Part shown: piece after piece, positions 14,447-24,790 of the stretch
Numbering within the stretch: the stretch's first letter is position 1
Layout of the letters: every line of letters begins with the position of its first letter
Assembly: GCF_000172415.1 (NCBI RefSeq)
Contig: NZ_ABLD01000017.1
Span: 1 to 64,000, forward strand
Direction of reading: 5' to 3'
Length of the DNA: 64,000 nt
Origin: Paraburkholderia graminis C4D1M
GTDB taxonomy: Bacteria; Pseudomonadota; Gammaproteobacteria; Burkholderiales; Burkholderiaceae
Made by a program: the position numbers and the translations under genes
Notes under the pieces: model-generated
Told to the model about the DNA's origin: nothing
Databases searched by the model: none
The model's input: only the letters and a program-made list of their open reading frames with translations

Positions 14447-16428
14447 GCCGATGCCCCTTCTGGGACTATGTCCACTGCTTTGGTGTTGTTACTAACCTGA
14501 CCTTCTAAAAGGGCGTCGGTAATGGAGTATGTATTAGCGTCGACGCCACGATCAGTCAGCAATCCCGCCAGCGCCTTGGGACGGGGGCAGTATACGGCAA
14601 GCCGAGTCACGCCGTAGGCGGACGGTAAAGCAGCAAGTGCATCGACGGTTTCGGGTTCAATTTGCGCACATAACACTGCGAGCCAGTCGCCACCTTTCGC
14701 TATCAAGTGAATTTCCGCGTCCTCTACGGAAATAGGCGCTATCGCCGCTTCACGCATACAAAGCAAGGAGACGGCGTGTTGTGCTTTGCCGTCAAAGGCA
14801 ATATCCGCAGCCTCAATTTTGTCGAGTTGCAGATATGCGAATTCGCCGCCTTGGGCGACCGAGTAGCCCGGCTTGTCACGATAACCTATCATTACCCGGC
14901 GAAGACGTTCGGCACACACATCGCGGCACAAATTTTTGGCAGGTTCCTTCGTAGTCGCTTCGGTACTAGAGCACAGAATGAAACGACGTTGGCCACCGTC
15001 CTCAGCGTTGAGCTCCAGTACAGCTTGGCCGGTCGTGCCACTACCTGCGAAGAAGTCTAGGACTATGTCGCCAGGAGTTGTGGCTTGCGCTAACAAGCCT
15101 TTAATGAGCGATATCGGTTTCGGATAAGGGAACGCCTTGGACCCAAGAATATTTTTTACTTCGTCGGTGGCAACACCGCCCCGAGCGCTACGTAATACTA
15201 CGGGTTCATCGTCCTCGTCTTCTTCCAATGCATCAACCTGTTCGTTCATGCCGGCGATCCAGCTACCTAGTGGGGCTAGGCGCTCCGACTCTGGTTTCGA
15301 CGTCCAAAGTTCTTTGCGTGAAGGTCGGCCAGCGGCGATCGGCTTTCCAACCCAAAAGTCTAAATCGGGCAAATCTTCACGAAGTAAAGGGGTTTTTTTC
15401 TTGGGAAGAGTTGGGCCTTTTCCATTCGAGATCGCGTTTAGCAAATCTTGCTTGGTGTCGAATTGCATGACCTCGCTAGATGAGCAAGGTGGGAAATAGA
15501 TTAATTTTTTTTCGATAAGTTGCTCTATGGTGTCGCTTCGCAACCCCCCGAGCGCGGCCTGTATAGCGACCTCCTCATTGTCTAGGCGTTTGCGGATCTC
15601 TTTCTCCGATGCAAACCGCCAAGTACTGTCTGGATCACAGGGATACCAGTAACCGGTTTCTGGATTCTGAATTGGATAATAGGTATTCGGACGCTCTACT
15701 AAAGTTTTGTTTGCAGTCAATGGCTGCGGCGACCAATCTCCGCGAGAATCTTTATCTGGATTTCGGAACTTATGCTTGCTCGTAGCGCGGCCGTTGAATT
15801 TAAAACCTGCGTTCGCATAGACAAGTACGTGTTCGTGCACGTGGCTGAAACGTTGGCTAAGGTCATTACCTGTATCTTTGGTCCGCCAGACCAAGCTTCC
15901 AGCTCTACGCCTCGGAAATACCTCGTCCATCAGCAGTTCCAGCCGTGAACGATTTTCGTCATTAATCGACACTAGAATTACACCATCACTGGTGAGCAGG
16001 TCGCGCGCCAGCGTCAGGCGTTGATACAAAAACTCTAACCATTGGCTGTGCCGCCAGCGGTCATTGGCACCGACAAATTTGTCGTTGTAGACCCAGTCTT
16101 TATTTCCTGTGTTGTAGGGCGGGTCGATGTAGATAACTCGAATCTTGCCCGCATGAGTAGCACGCAGCAAACGGAGGCTGTCAAAATTGTCGCCTTCGAT
16201 AATTAAATTGCGGTGGTGATTGGTACCGGTAGGCGTGTGGCTAGCATCCGGAATTAATCGAGGCAGCACGACATCCGCATTAAGTGCTGCATCGCGCTCA
16301 ATTGCATCAGACTCCCAATATAGTCCGAGTTTCTGCTTTGTCAGTTGTTCAATCAACAAGCGGCGTAATTGAGGGGCATTAAGGCTTTTAAGATTTTCGA
16401 GAAGATCACTCGTATTTTGCTTGGCCAT
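14443..16428 (-). CDS. mod: Type III DNA adenine methyltransferase, Mod subunit
   Basis: A 661-residue N6-adenine methyltransferase. Motif IV DPPYNTG (D102-Y105) precedes motif I FFAGSGTTG (about residue 459), the beta-class order of type III Mod proteins. The long stretch between them holds the target recognition domain, which sets the DNA sequence recognised and cannot be predicted here. Mod methylates one strand of an asymmetric site and directs Res. No simple-sequence repeat of the kind that drives phase variation was seen in the gene. Start ATG at 16428 has no strong ribosome site. It forms an operon with res and shares its lower GC. Confidence 0.92.
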   Translation of the reverse strand: MAKQNTSDLLENLKSLNAPQLRRLLIEQLTKQKLGLYWESDAIERDAALNADVVLPRLIPDASHTPTGTNHHRNLIIEGDNFDSLRLLRATHAGKIRVIYIDPPYNTGNKDWVYNDKFVGANDRWRHSQWLEFLYQRLTLARDLLTSDGVILVSINDENRSRLELLMDEVFPRRRAGSLVWRTKDTGNDLSQRFSHVHEHVLVYANAGFKFNGRATSKHKFRNPDKDSRGDWSPQPLTANKTLVERPNTYYPIQNPETGYWYPCDPDSTWRFASEKEIRKRLDNEEVAIQAALGGLRSDTIEQLIEKKLIYFPPCSSSEVMQFDTKQDLLNAISNGKGPTLPKKKTPLLREDLPDLDFWVGKPIAAGRPSRKELWTSKPESERLAPLGSWIAGMNEQVDALEEDEDDEPVVLRSARGGVATDEVKNILGSKAFPYPKPISLIKGLLAQATTPGDIVLDFFAGSGTTGQAVLELNAEDGGQRRFILCSSTEATTKEPAKNLCRDVCAERLRRVMIGYRDKPGYSVAQGGEFAYLQLDKIEAADIAFDGKAQHAVSLLCMREAAIAPISVEDAEIHLIAKGGDWLAVLCAQIEPETVDALAALPSAYGVTRLAVYCPRPKALAGLLTDRGVDANTYSITDALLEGQVSNNTKAVDIVPEGASA

Positions 16429-16889
16429 TTTGATGTTTAAGGAAAACCGGTTTTAAGGCTATGCGAAGCCACAGACCATCATTGAGCGCGTTCAAATCCT
16501 GGCGAAACTCGCGGCACGACCGTGCATGCAGATTGAATTTGTGCCGCCCAAAGACAAATGCCATGTGAAACTCCCTTACAGCATCGAATGTGTTTGTATC
16601 ATCAAATGATACCGGCCACAGCTGGCCACGTCTATTCTGCGTACGAACGTCCGCTGGCCAGGCGAAGAGGGCACGCCAACGGCTGTCGAACGACGGTAAG
16701 CATGTGGACTTTCGTCATCGTGGCCCCACCTCCGACGAAGCGCTTGCTATCCATGGCGCGATCGCAGTCGGATTTGATAAAGGCAGTGCGTCCAGTTTGC
16801 TTGCAGCTGCTTGTGCCAATGGCTCGGTAGGGTGGAAGAACTAGGCGAAAGACCCCCGCGAAGCGAGGGTTTGGGACGGTTACGCCGGA
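16429..16889. other. Intergenic region between mod and integrase
   Basis: 461 bp that must contain the mod promoter. Two overlapping + strand frames of 84-90 codons (16558-16844) show no recognisable protein and no ribosome site, so I do not call them. A hairpin terminator lies at 16852-16872. Confidence 0.5.
16852..16872. terminator. Hairpin terminator-like element after the integrase gene
   Basis: ACCCCCGC, loop GAA, GCGAGGGT (one C-A mismatch), followed by TT on the + strand. It lies 18 bp past the integrase stop on that gene's downstream side. On the minus strand the hairpin is followed by CTTT, so it may be a weak terminator in either direction. Confidence 0.45.
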
Positions 16890-17930
16890 TTACGCGCGTT
16901 TCGCTCGTAATTTGTCAGCAAGTTTTTGAACCTTCGGAGCGTAGTAAACGTTTTGAAGGATGTTGATGTCCTTGTGACCACTTACCTTGCTTAGTTCCAT
17001 CACACTCAACACCTCAGACATGCGGGTCAGCGCCTCGCGGCGGGTGTCATGAAAATGTACGTCCTCGGCCCCGGCGCGAATCTTGGCCTTGCGGAAATTC
17101 CCATCAATCTGGTTCGCCGAGAGCCGGAACACCGAGTCATCAGGCTCGTCCTTGGCCTTCTCCATGGTGCGCAAGATTTCCTCCGCCCGCTCGGTGAGGG
17201 GCACGTCGCGCGGCGCACCATTTTTGGTCTTAGGGAGATGGACGTACTTCCCGTCAAAGTGGACGCAGGGCCACGCTAGGGTGCGGATCTCACCGGCGCG
17301 CATACCTGTCTCTAGCGCGAAGAGGAACGCGTACGCCACCCGTCGCGAGGTCGTGTCGGGCGGGTCACCTTCGACATGGCCCAAGGCGAGGAGCACGCGC
17401 TCGATGGCCTCCATGTCAACCCGTTGGGTGCGCGGCAGGGTGGCGGGTGGGCGTCGGACATCCGAAAGCGGGCTTTTCTCGATCCACTTCCACTCGCGAC
17501 GCGCTGTGTGGAAAATGTTGGACAGCAGGTTCATCTCCCGCTCGACCGTGGAGTTGGATACGGGCGCAATCTTGCGCGCGGGGTCGCCCGAGAGGCGACG
17601 GTCGCGCCACAGACCCAGGTCGTTCGAGGTTAGGTCGACGAGCTTCTTGCGGGCGAGGTCCGGATTGTTTTCGAGAAAGAAAACGATGCGGCTCTGTTCC
17701 CATTTGACGCCGCCTTTCTTGTTCGATACGCGGACTGAATAGGTCTCGAAGGTCTCGCGCACCGTGTGCCAGTCTTCCATCCGGCCTGCTGTGGCGCCGT
17801 GAAGCTGGCGTTCGCGCTCGACGGCCCACTCCATCGCGAGCCGCTTCGTCGGGAAGGTCTTCTTCTGCCGCACGCCCTTATGCTTCACCTCGACGCGCCA
17901 CTTGTTACCATGTTGTTCAAAACTTGCCAT
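16890..17930 (-). CDS. Tyrosine recombinase (phage integrase)
   Basis: A 346-residue integrase. An N-terminal arm-binding domain (MASFEQHGNKWRVEVKHKGV) is followed by a SAM-like core-binding domain and the catalytic domain with ETGMRAGEIRTL (Arg I), HDTRREAL (H-x-x-R), GHKD and the nucleophile in NVYYAP. All catalytic residues are present, so it should be active. Start at 17930 was chosen for the upstream CTGGAGCG and because the arm domain begins there; extending to 18116 would add 62 residues unlike the family. It lies at the edge of the phage genes, facing inward, so the attachment site should be just upstream, around 17950-18300. Confidence 0.9.
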   Translation of the reverse strand: MASFEQHGNKWRVEVKHKGVRQKKTFPTKRLAMEWAVERERQLHGATAGRMEDWHTVRETFETYSVRVSNKKGGVKWEQSRIVFFLENNPDLARKKLVDLTSNDLGLWRDRRLSGDPARKIAPVSNSTVEREMNLLSNIFHTARREWKWIEKSPLSDVRRPPATLPRTQRVDMEAIERVLLALGHVEGDPPDTTSRRVAYAFLFALETGMRAGEIRTLAWPCVHFDGKYVHLPKTKNGAPRDVPLTERAEEILRTMEKAKDEPDDSVFRLSANQIDGNFRKAKIRAGAEDVHFHDTRREALTRMSEVLSVMELSKVSGHKDINILQNVYYAPKVQKLADKLRAKRA

Positions 17931-18329
17931 TGCAATCGCTCCAGAGTTCATGGGTCGATGCCGGGAAAGTGGGGTGAACAGCCCTGATTCGCGGACCAGA
18001 TTTCGGCCCCCTGTGACTGACAGACTTGCCGGACGTTTGAAAAAATCCCAAACTGGTCCCCTTAAAGTGGTCCCCTGCCTTACCCAGTATAGGGCAGGCC
18101 ATCCGGTCCCCGGCACCAGAGAACCAGGGCTTTCGGCTCGTGCGTCTGCGATTCAATTGACGCCGCCGCCACTTCAGCACTTCACCCATCTCCTCGCGGC
18201 GGATTCGCCCATACTCCTTACACAATCTTTCCTGTGTGGTAGAGTTTTCGCTGCGGTCGAAGCGATGCTCATCTGCAGCGAAGGCGATTAATTCATTAAT
18301 TGAGAATCCGCGAGAGAGACTTATCGATC
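17931..18329. other. Junction region between phage and host, candidate attachment site
   Basis: About 400 bp without a gene. It contains the heptamer GGTCCCC at 18055, 18069 and 18105, and a hairpin CCTGCC ... GGCAGG at about 18074-18098. These could be integrase arm and core sites. No tRNA or tmRNA end could be recognised, and the partner repeat at the far phage end is outside the window, so the exact boundary is undetermined. Confidence 0.4.
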
Positions 18330-19061
18330 ATGCATAACCTGAATTGGAAGAGCGAGACGGACTTCGAGATGGGTGGCTACATCTTGCGCATGAATTATGA
18401 GCACGGTGGCAGCAAATTGAAGTCGGAGCGAAATGAGTTCCTTCTCATGAAGGCAAAGAACTTCCTCGGGCACTACACATCGCTTCGTCCGGAAGAATGC
18501 CGAAAAGTGCTTGAATTAGGCGTTTATCAGGGCGGCTCCTTCGTCTTTCTGGATCAGCTTTTAAAGCCCGAAAAGATCTCGGCTCTCGAGTTATCGACTA
18601 CTCCCATCCCCGCGCTCGATGAATACGTCGAGAAGAATGCCGGCCGCGCCAGGCTTTACTACGGGACGTCGCAAGACGACGTAGCTAAACTCCATCAAAT
18701 CGTCGACGAAGATTTCGGCGGTGAACTGGACCTGGTGGTAGACGACGCTTCGCACTTTTACGAGCAGACGAAAACGTCGTTCAAGACGCTTTTCCCATTG
18801 GTTCGCCCTGGCGGTCTTTACATCATTGAAGATTGGAACTGGTCGTTTCAGGATGCATTTCAGGCATCCGATAATGGCTGGTTCCCCGTTCCGTCTCCGG
18901 CGAATCTGATGGTCGATCTGCTGGAAGACATGACCCGCAACCGCATGATTGCCGGGGTCGAAGTTCATCGCGAATTATGGAAGATTCGCAGATCAGACGT
19001 TAATACCGGCGAAGTCTTTGCATCGCAAGGACGCAGAGGGCGGTCGATAGGACTCTTGTGA
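18330..19061 (+). CDS. Class I SAM-dependent methyltransferase
   Basis: A 243-residue Rossmann-fold methyltransferase: motif I VLELGVYQGGSFVF, acidic motif ALEL, DLVVDDASHFYEQTK and RPGGLYIIEDWNW. The VDDASH-EQT pattern resembles the CmcI-like/small-molecule O-methyltransferase branch found with polysaccharide and natural-product genes. Start ATG at 18330 follows GAGAGA. It stands alone, just outside the integrase, with somewhat lower GC than the chromosome, so it might be cargo beyond the presumed boundary or a host gene. The substrate is unknown. Confidence 0.75.
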   Translation: MHNLNWKSETDFEMGGYILRMNYEHGGSKLKSERNEFLLMKAKNFLGHYTSLRPEECRKVLELGVYQGGSFVFLDQLLKPEKISALELSTTPIPALDEYVEKNAGRARLYYGTSQDDVAKLHQIVDEDFGGELDLVVDDASHFYEQTKTSFKTLFPLVRPGGLYIIEDWNWSFQDAFQASDNGWFPVPSPANLMVDLLEDMTRNRMIAGVEVHRELWKIRRSDVNTGEVFASQGRRGRSIGLL

Positions 19062-19400
19062 CAGCGATTCGCCGTGCCAACTGCTATTCGTTTGGCGCGG
19101 CTAAATCACAAACTCCGCACAAACCACCGCACAGAGCACCGCACAGAGCACCGCACTAACCGCCGATACGTTTCCCGCGTTGCCGGCGCCTGCTTGTGCC
19201 TGATTGGTGCCAGCCGGACAACACCGTGATCCCATCCGCGGGTCTACCGCGCCACACCACGTCGGCCTACGATGACTTCGTGGCGCTCATCGCCGCTCAC
19301 GGCATCCGCCAGGCGCGAGCGTTCACCACAGCGTCCACTTCTTCCGTTCCTTGCCAACTTCGTCGCGCATGGGCAGGGCGCGCTATTTGAGAGGCACATC
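19062..19400. other. Intergenic region with short tandem repeat
   Basis: 339 bp. A 12-bp tandem array lies at 19115-19162. The rest has a 64-codon + strand frame (19196-19390) with no recognisable domain. The final stretch should hold the promoter of the cupin gene. Possibly gene remnants, but nothing identifiable. Confidence 0.4.
19115..19162. repeat. 12-bp tandem repeat, four copies
   Basis: Units CCGCACAAACCA, CCGCACAGAGCA, CCGCACAGAGCA and CCGCACTAACCG run head to tail. The middle two are identical. This is a small minisatellite in a non-coding gap and could vary between strains. Confidence 0.7.
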
Positions 19401-19808
19401 ATGTTTTCACCAAAGAACACTGCAATCGCCATGCTCGTCGTCGCGGCTGCGCATGTCGGCGTGGCCGGTGCGGCGGCGCCCGAAGCCGTCGTGGCGCCGC
19501 TGATGGAAAAGGCGCTCGACGATTATCCCGGCAAGGAAGCGCTGATGATCACCGTGACCTATCCGCCGGGTTCCGTCGATCCCGTTCATCGGCATCATGC
19601 GCACGCCTTCGTCTATGTGCTGGAGGGATCGATTGTGATGCAGGTCAAGGGCGGCAAGGAAGTCACGCTCACGCCTGGGCAGACCTTCTACGAAGGGCCG
19701 AACGATGTCCATACCGTCGGGCGCAACGCGAGCCAGACGCAACCGGCGAAGTTCATCGTGCTTCTTCTGAAGGACAAGGGCGCGCCTGTTCTGGTGCCGG
19801 AGAAGTAA
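19401..19808 (+). CDS. Exported cupin-domain protein
   Basis: A 135-residue protein. Residues 1 to about 26 (MFSPKNTAIAMLVVAAAHVG...) are a signal peptide with AGAAA near the cleavage site. The mature part is a single small beta-barrel cupin: HRHHAHAFVYVLEGSI supplies the metal-binding His cluster and Glu, and GPNDVHTVGRNAS the second motif. Such periplasmic cupins are often annotated as quercetinase- or RmlC-like with no known substrate. ATG 19401 was preferred to 19272 because it starts the signal peptide and has GAGAGGC upstream. Confidence 0.75.
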   Translation: MFSPKNTAIAMLVVAAAHVGVAGAAAPEAVVAPLMEKALDDYPGKEALMITVTYPPGSVDPVHRHHAHAFVYVLEGSIVMQVKGGKEVTLTPGQTFYEGPNDVHTVGRNASQTQPAKFIVLLLKDKGAPVLVPEK

Positions 19809-19866
19809 GCGCGTTCGTCATACGTCGATAGTCCAAATGTGCGAATCTGCGCAAACCGCTTCAGAT

Positions 19867-20739
19867 TCACAGCGCACCAGCCAGCCACAGCGCGACGTTG
19901 ACCGAATAGCGGTGAACGTCGCGCAACGCCTGCGGCTCGCTCTGCATCGTGTTTCCAGGAGGCTCGCTCACAAAGCTCGGGCAACCGAGTCGTGCATCCC
20001 AGTTGTAGTCCGCAAAATGATGAAAGGTACTTTGCGCGACTGCCGGACCTCCGCGGACCGAAGGTTCGAATGCGACTGCAAGATTGAAACTCTTGCCCGT
20101 TGCTTTGCTCTTGCCTCGTGCGATCACTCGGGCGGGTTCGTCCTCAGGAGCCTCGACGGCGCCTTCATGCGGATGTGCCGGCAGGAACCGGATTGCGCCG
20201 CCGGGAGAATCGGGGTCCGCCAACACGGGATGTGTGGGGCCCACGATCGTGATTTCCTGGAAGTCTCCGTTTCTGCCCGAGTGAAAATTGGGCCACGAGA
20301 TGTGGGTCGAGAACGGGTCGTCGGCCACATGTCGCGATGGGTCGGGGTGCCGATTGCGCGTGTGAAAATGGTGCGCCTTGCCCACTCCGCCTAACGTGCA
20401 CAGTGAACTGCCCACATCCATGTGATCCCTGGTGACCAGCAGGCCGCGGCCCGCGCGTCGGAATCGCGTGATTCCCTCGGAATCTTCCGAGGTTAGACCG
20501 TCGCCTTCGTCAACGGCAAACAACCACAACTCGTCGAACTCGCTCTCATCGAGACGCGAAAGAATCGGGTCCGGCTCCCCGAGCCGCTCGCGGTCGCGAG
20601 CAACGACATTGAAGGCCACGCGCCCTTCGGGATCTCGATACGTCCGCAGCAATTCCGCGAGGCGGCTGAATCGCGCAATCGACCAGTCGTTGCTGCTGGG
20701 CAGGATGGTCGTTTGAAGCAGGATCTGGATGGTACGCAT
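19867..20739 (-). CDS. Conserved hypothetical protein, possibly ThuA/glutamine-amidotransferase-like
   Basis: A 290-residue cytosolic protein. The pattern FDELWLFAVDEGDGLTSEDS, GRGLLVTRDHMDVG, then AVAFE and FHHFADYNWD near the end recalls the ThuA/class-I amidotransferase-like fold used by some sugar-related proteins, but the catalytic residues cannot be pinned down. It may have a role in carbohydrate metabolism. No operon partner: it faces away from the cupin gene and is followed on its 5' side by an NmrA-like gene 146 bp away. Family assignment is tentative. Confidence 0.5.
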   Translation of the reverse strand: MRTIQILLQTTILPSSNDWSIARFSRLAELLRTYRDPEGRVAFNVVARDRERLGEPDPILSRLDESEFDELWLFAVDEGDGLTSEDSEGITRFRRAGRGLLVTRDHMDVGSSLCTLGGVGKAHHFHTRNRHPDPSRHVADDPFSTHISWPNFHSGRNGDFQEITIVGPTHPVLADPDSPGGAIRFLPAHPHEGAVEAPEDEPARVIARGKSKATGKSFNLAVAFEPSVRGGPAVAQSTFHHFADYNWDARLGCPSFVSEPPGNTMQSEPQALRDVHRYSVNVALWLAGAL

Positions 20740-20885
20740 GATGGTGAATGAGTATGTCGGGACGAGGCGACCAATCGTAGCGCGGAACTGGCCGCCAGGT
20801 AGGCGTTAGATGAAGGCGGCTCTGAAATGCGTGCGCCCGGGCGAGAGCCGCCCGGGCAGGATTCGACGCGCACGCCAGTAATGTT

Positions 20886-21641
20886 TCAGGCTCCGGCCTG
20901 CGAGTGACGCAGCCATTCGTCCAGGCCGATGCGGCCCAAGCGCGCGTCGCCCAACGGCACCAGCGACTGGTCGTCGACCAGGCCGCCGAAATATCGGGCC
21001 TCCGGGTCTCTCACGACCTCGCGCGGATCGCCGGCGGCCTTCAGATAGCGGGCGATGATTTCGTTGAACGGCGCTTTTTCCGGGCCGGCAATCTCGACGA
21101 TGCCGTTGCGCGGCGCCGCAAGCGCCACGTCGGCCACGATCGCGGCAACGTCGTCAGCCGCGATGGGCTGAAACAGGCCGGGCGACACCCTGATGACGTT
21201 TCCATCCGCACCCGACTCGGCGATGCCGCCGAGGAACTCCAGGAACTGCGTCGAGCGGATCACGGTGTAGGGGATGCCGGATTTCACGATCAGCTTTTCC
21301 TGCGCGACCTTGGCGCGGAAATAGCCGTTCTCCGGCGTCCGCTCGATTCCGACGATGGAGAGCGCGACATGATGCTGGACGCCCGCCGCTGCCTCAGCCG
21401 CAAGAAGATTGCGGGTGGAAACCTCGAAGAACTCCAGCACGGCCTTGTCTTCGAACGACGGTGAATTGGCGAGGTCGATCACCACCTGCGCGCCGGCCAC
21501 CGCTTCGTTGAGTCCGTCTCCGGTGATGCTGTTGATACCGCTTCTGGGCGACGCAGCGACGACCTCGTGGCCGTTCTCGCGCAGAATGGCGACAGCCTTC
21601 GAGCCGATCAGGCCGGTGCCTCCGATCACGACGATTTTCAT
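20886..21641 (-). CDS. NmrA-like NAD(P)-binding oxidoreductase
   Basis: A 251-residue atypical short-chain dehydrogenase. The N-terminus KIVVIGGTGLIGSKAVAILR is the GGxGxxG dinucleotide fold, and FRAKVAQEKLIVKSGIPYTV, then IRSTQFLEFLGG and GPEKAPFNEI follow the NmrA/SDR_a5 pattern. It lacks the usual catalytic Tyr-x3-Lys, as in sensor-like NmrA proteins, which suggests a redox-sensing or quinone-reductase role instead of classical dehydrogenation. Single gene with its own promoter in the following 500-bp gap. Confidence 0.8.
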   Translation of the reverse strand: MKIVVIGGTGLIGSKAVAILRENGHEVVAASPRSGINSITGDGLNEAVAGAQVVIDLANSPSFEDKAVLEFFEVSTRNLLAAEAAAGVQHHVALSIVGIERTPENGYFRAKVAQEKLIVKSGIPYTVIRSTQFLEFLGGIAESGADGNVIRVSPGLFQPIAADDVAAIVADVALAAPRNGIVEIAGPEKAPFNEIIARYLKAAGDPREVVRDPEARYFGGLVDDQSLVPLGDARLGRIGLDEWLRHSQAGA

Positions 21642-22143
21642 GATTGCTGTCCTTTATCGATCACTCGACACCCCATTCGGGTTCGAATGCAGTTGAGGAA
21701 AGATCAGGGACGGTTCGCTGCCCTGAGCACGCGCTACGCTCGTTGAATCACACCACGATCATAGGCGGGCCCTGCCTGCTGCGGTAGGCATGCATGGAGA
21801 CACATGGCGTTGCCGGCCGGGCACCAATCAGGGAACGGATCGGCATGGGATCACGACCGAACGAAACCTGTAGAAGCGGTGTTTGCGGAGGCAGGCTTGT
21901 CTGAAAATCCCAAACTCTGCACAAACGACCCCCGTAACCACTCCAGACACTCGGGAATGCCTGCACTTGAGCCGCTGCCTTCGCGCGTCGTAGAATCGTC
22001 GCACATCGGTTTGGGGGTCCAGCAATGTGCCTGGCTTCTCGTTGCGATTTAAGACGAACCACCGCGCGCCGTCCGGCGCTTTCGCGCTCCGCCTGCCGGG
22101 TTGAGGCGAGCGTTTGCCGTGCAGCCGTCGTCGGCGTCGCGCC
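21642..22143. promoter_or_regulatory. Divergent promoter region for nmrA-like gene and sugar transporter operon
   Basis: 502 bp between divergently transcribed genes. No protein is recognisable in it. It should contain both promoters and any operator of the sugar operon; I could not identify a clear sigma-70 pair or a catabolite operator. Confidence 0.4.
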
Positions 22144-23655
<1,512 letters not shown>

Positions 23656-23671
23656 GCCGCGAGAGGACGCT

Positions 23672-24697
23672 ATGACAGTGCAATCCGATTCCTCCGCGCT
23701 CACCGGCGCGCGGCGCCTGAGCGGCCTGAAGGCCCGCATCTTCTCGCCGACGGCGTTGCAAAAGATGCTCGCCTTCGCGAGCCTCATTCTGCTGCTGGTG
23801 TTCTTCAGCTTCGCGTCGCCGGCATTCATGCAGATGGACAACATCCTCGGCATTCTGCAGGCGACGGCGGTCAACGGCGTGCTCGCCATTGCGTCGACCT
23901 TCGTCATCATCACGGGCGGCATCGATCTGTCGGTCGGCACGTTGATGACCTTCACGGCCGTAATTTGCGGCGTCTTTCTCACGTATTGGCATCTGCCGAT
24001 GTGGCTCGGCGTGCTCGCGGCCATCGGCACGGGCGCGATCTGCGGGACGATCTCCGGCACGCTCACCGCGAAGATGAAAATCCCGCCGTTCATCGCGACG
24101 CTCGGCATGATGCTGCTGCTCAAGGGACTGTCGCTCGTGGTGTCGGCGGACAAGCCGATCTATTTCACCGACACCGAAAACTTCTACATGATTTCGCAGG
24201 ACTCGCTGATCGGCTATTTCGTGCCGAGCCTGCCGATTCCGAACGCGGTGCTGATCCTCTTCTTCCTCGCGATCGCCAGCTCGATCACGCTCAATCGCAC
24301 GGCGCTTGGCCGCTACACGTTCGCGCTCGGCAGCAACGAAGAGGCGGTGCGGCTGTCAGGCGTGAACGTCGACCGCTGGAAGATCGCCATTTATGGCCTT
24401 GGCGGCGCGATTTGCGGCATCGCGGGTCTGCTCATCGCGTCGCGTCTAAACTCGGCGCAGCCGGCGCTCGGCCAGGGCTACGAGCTCGAAGCGATCGCGG
24501 CGGTGGTGATCGGCGGCACGTCCCTGTCGGGCGGCTCGGGGACGATACTCGGCACCATCATCGGCGCATTCATCATGAGCGTGCTGACCAATGGCTTGCG
24601 CATCATGTCGGTCGCTCAGGAATGGCAGATCGTGGTGACGGGCCTCATCATCATTCTCGCGGTCTACGCCGACATCCTGCGGCGCAGAAAACGCTGA
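23672..24697 (+). CDS. Sugar ABC transporter permease (CUT2 family)
   Basis: A 341-residue membrane protein with about ten hydrophobic segments, of the RbsC/XylH/AraH type. Characteristic motifs are STFVIITGGIDLSVGTLMTF and AIAAVVIGGTSLSGGSGTI, the latter close to the conserved loop that contacts the ATPase. It forms the channel in the inner membrane. Start ATG at 23672 lies 16 bp after the ATPase gene with GAGAGGA just upstream. Confidence 0.92.
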   Translation: MTVQSDSSALTGARRLSGLKARIFSPTALQKMLAFASLILLLVFFSFASPAFMQMDNILGILQATAVNGVLAIASTFVIITGGIDLSVGTLMTFTAVICGVFLTYWHLPMWLGVLAAIGTGAICGTISGTLTAKMKIPPFIATLGMMLLLKGLSLVVSADKPIYFTDTENFYMISQDSLIGYFVPSLPIPNAVLILFFLAIASSITLNRTALGRYTFALGSNEEAVRLSGVNVDRWKIAIYGLGGAICGIAGLLIASRLNSAQPALGQGYELEAIAAVVIGGTSLSGGSGTILGTIIGAFIMSVLTNGLRIMSVAQEWQIVVTGLIIILAVYADILRRRKR

Positions 24698-24790
24698 ACT
24701 CGCGCCGGACAATATCAACAAGGGAGGCGCGATAACGCTTCCCCGACGACTGTAGAAGAAGAAGGTCCACACCTTAGGAGGAGAGAGTCC

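Noticed and set aside
11839..14500. Several plus-strand frames opposite res
   Set aside because: All are shadows of the intact 923-residue Res subunit.
16558..16844. Two overlapping frames of about 85-90 codons between mod and integrase
   Set aside because: No start signal, no domain and unusual composition; not supported as genes.
18100..18140. GGCACCA resembling the 3' end of a tRNA at the phage boundary
   Set aside because: No T-loop GTTCGA-type sequence or acceptor pairing could be found upstream, so no tRNA is called.
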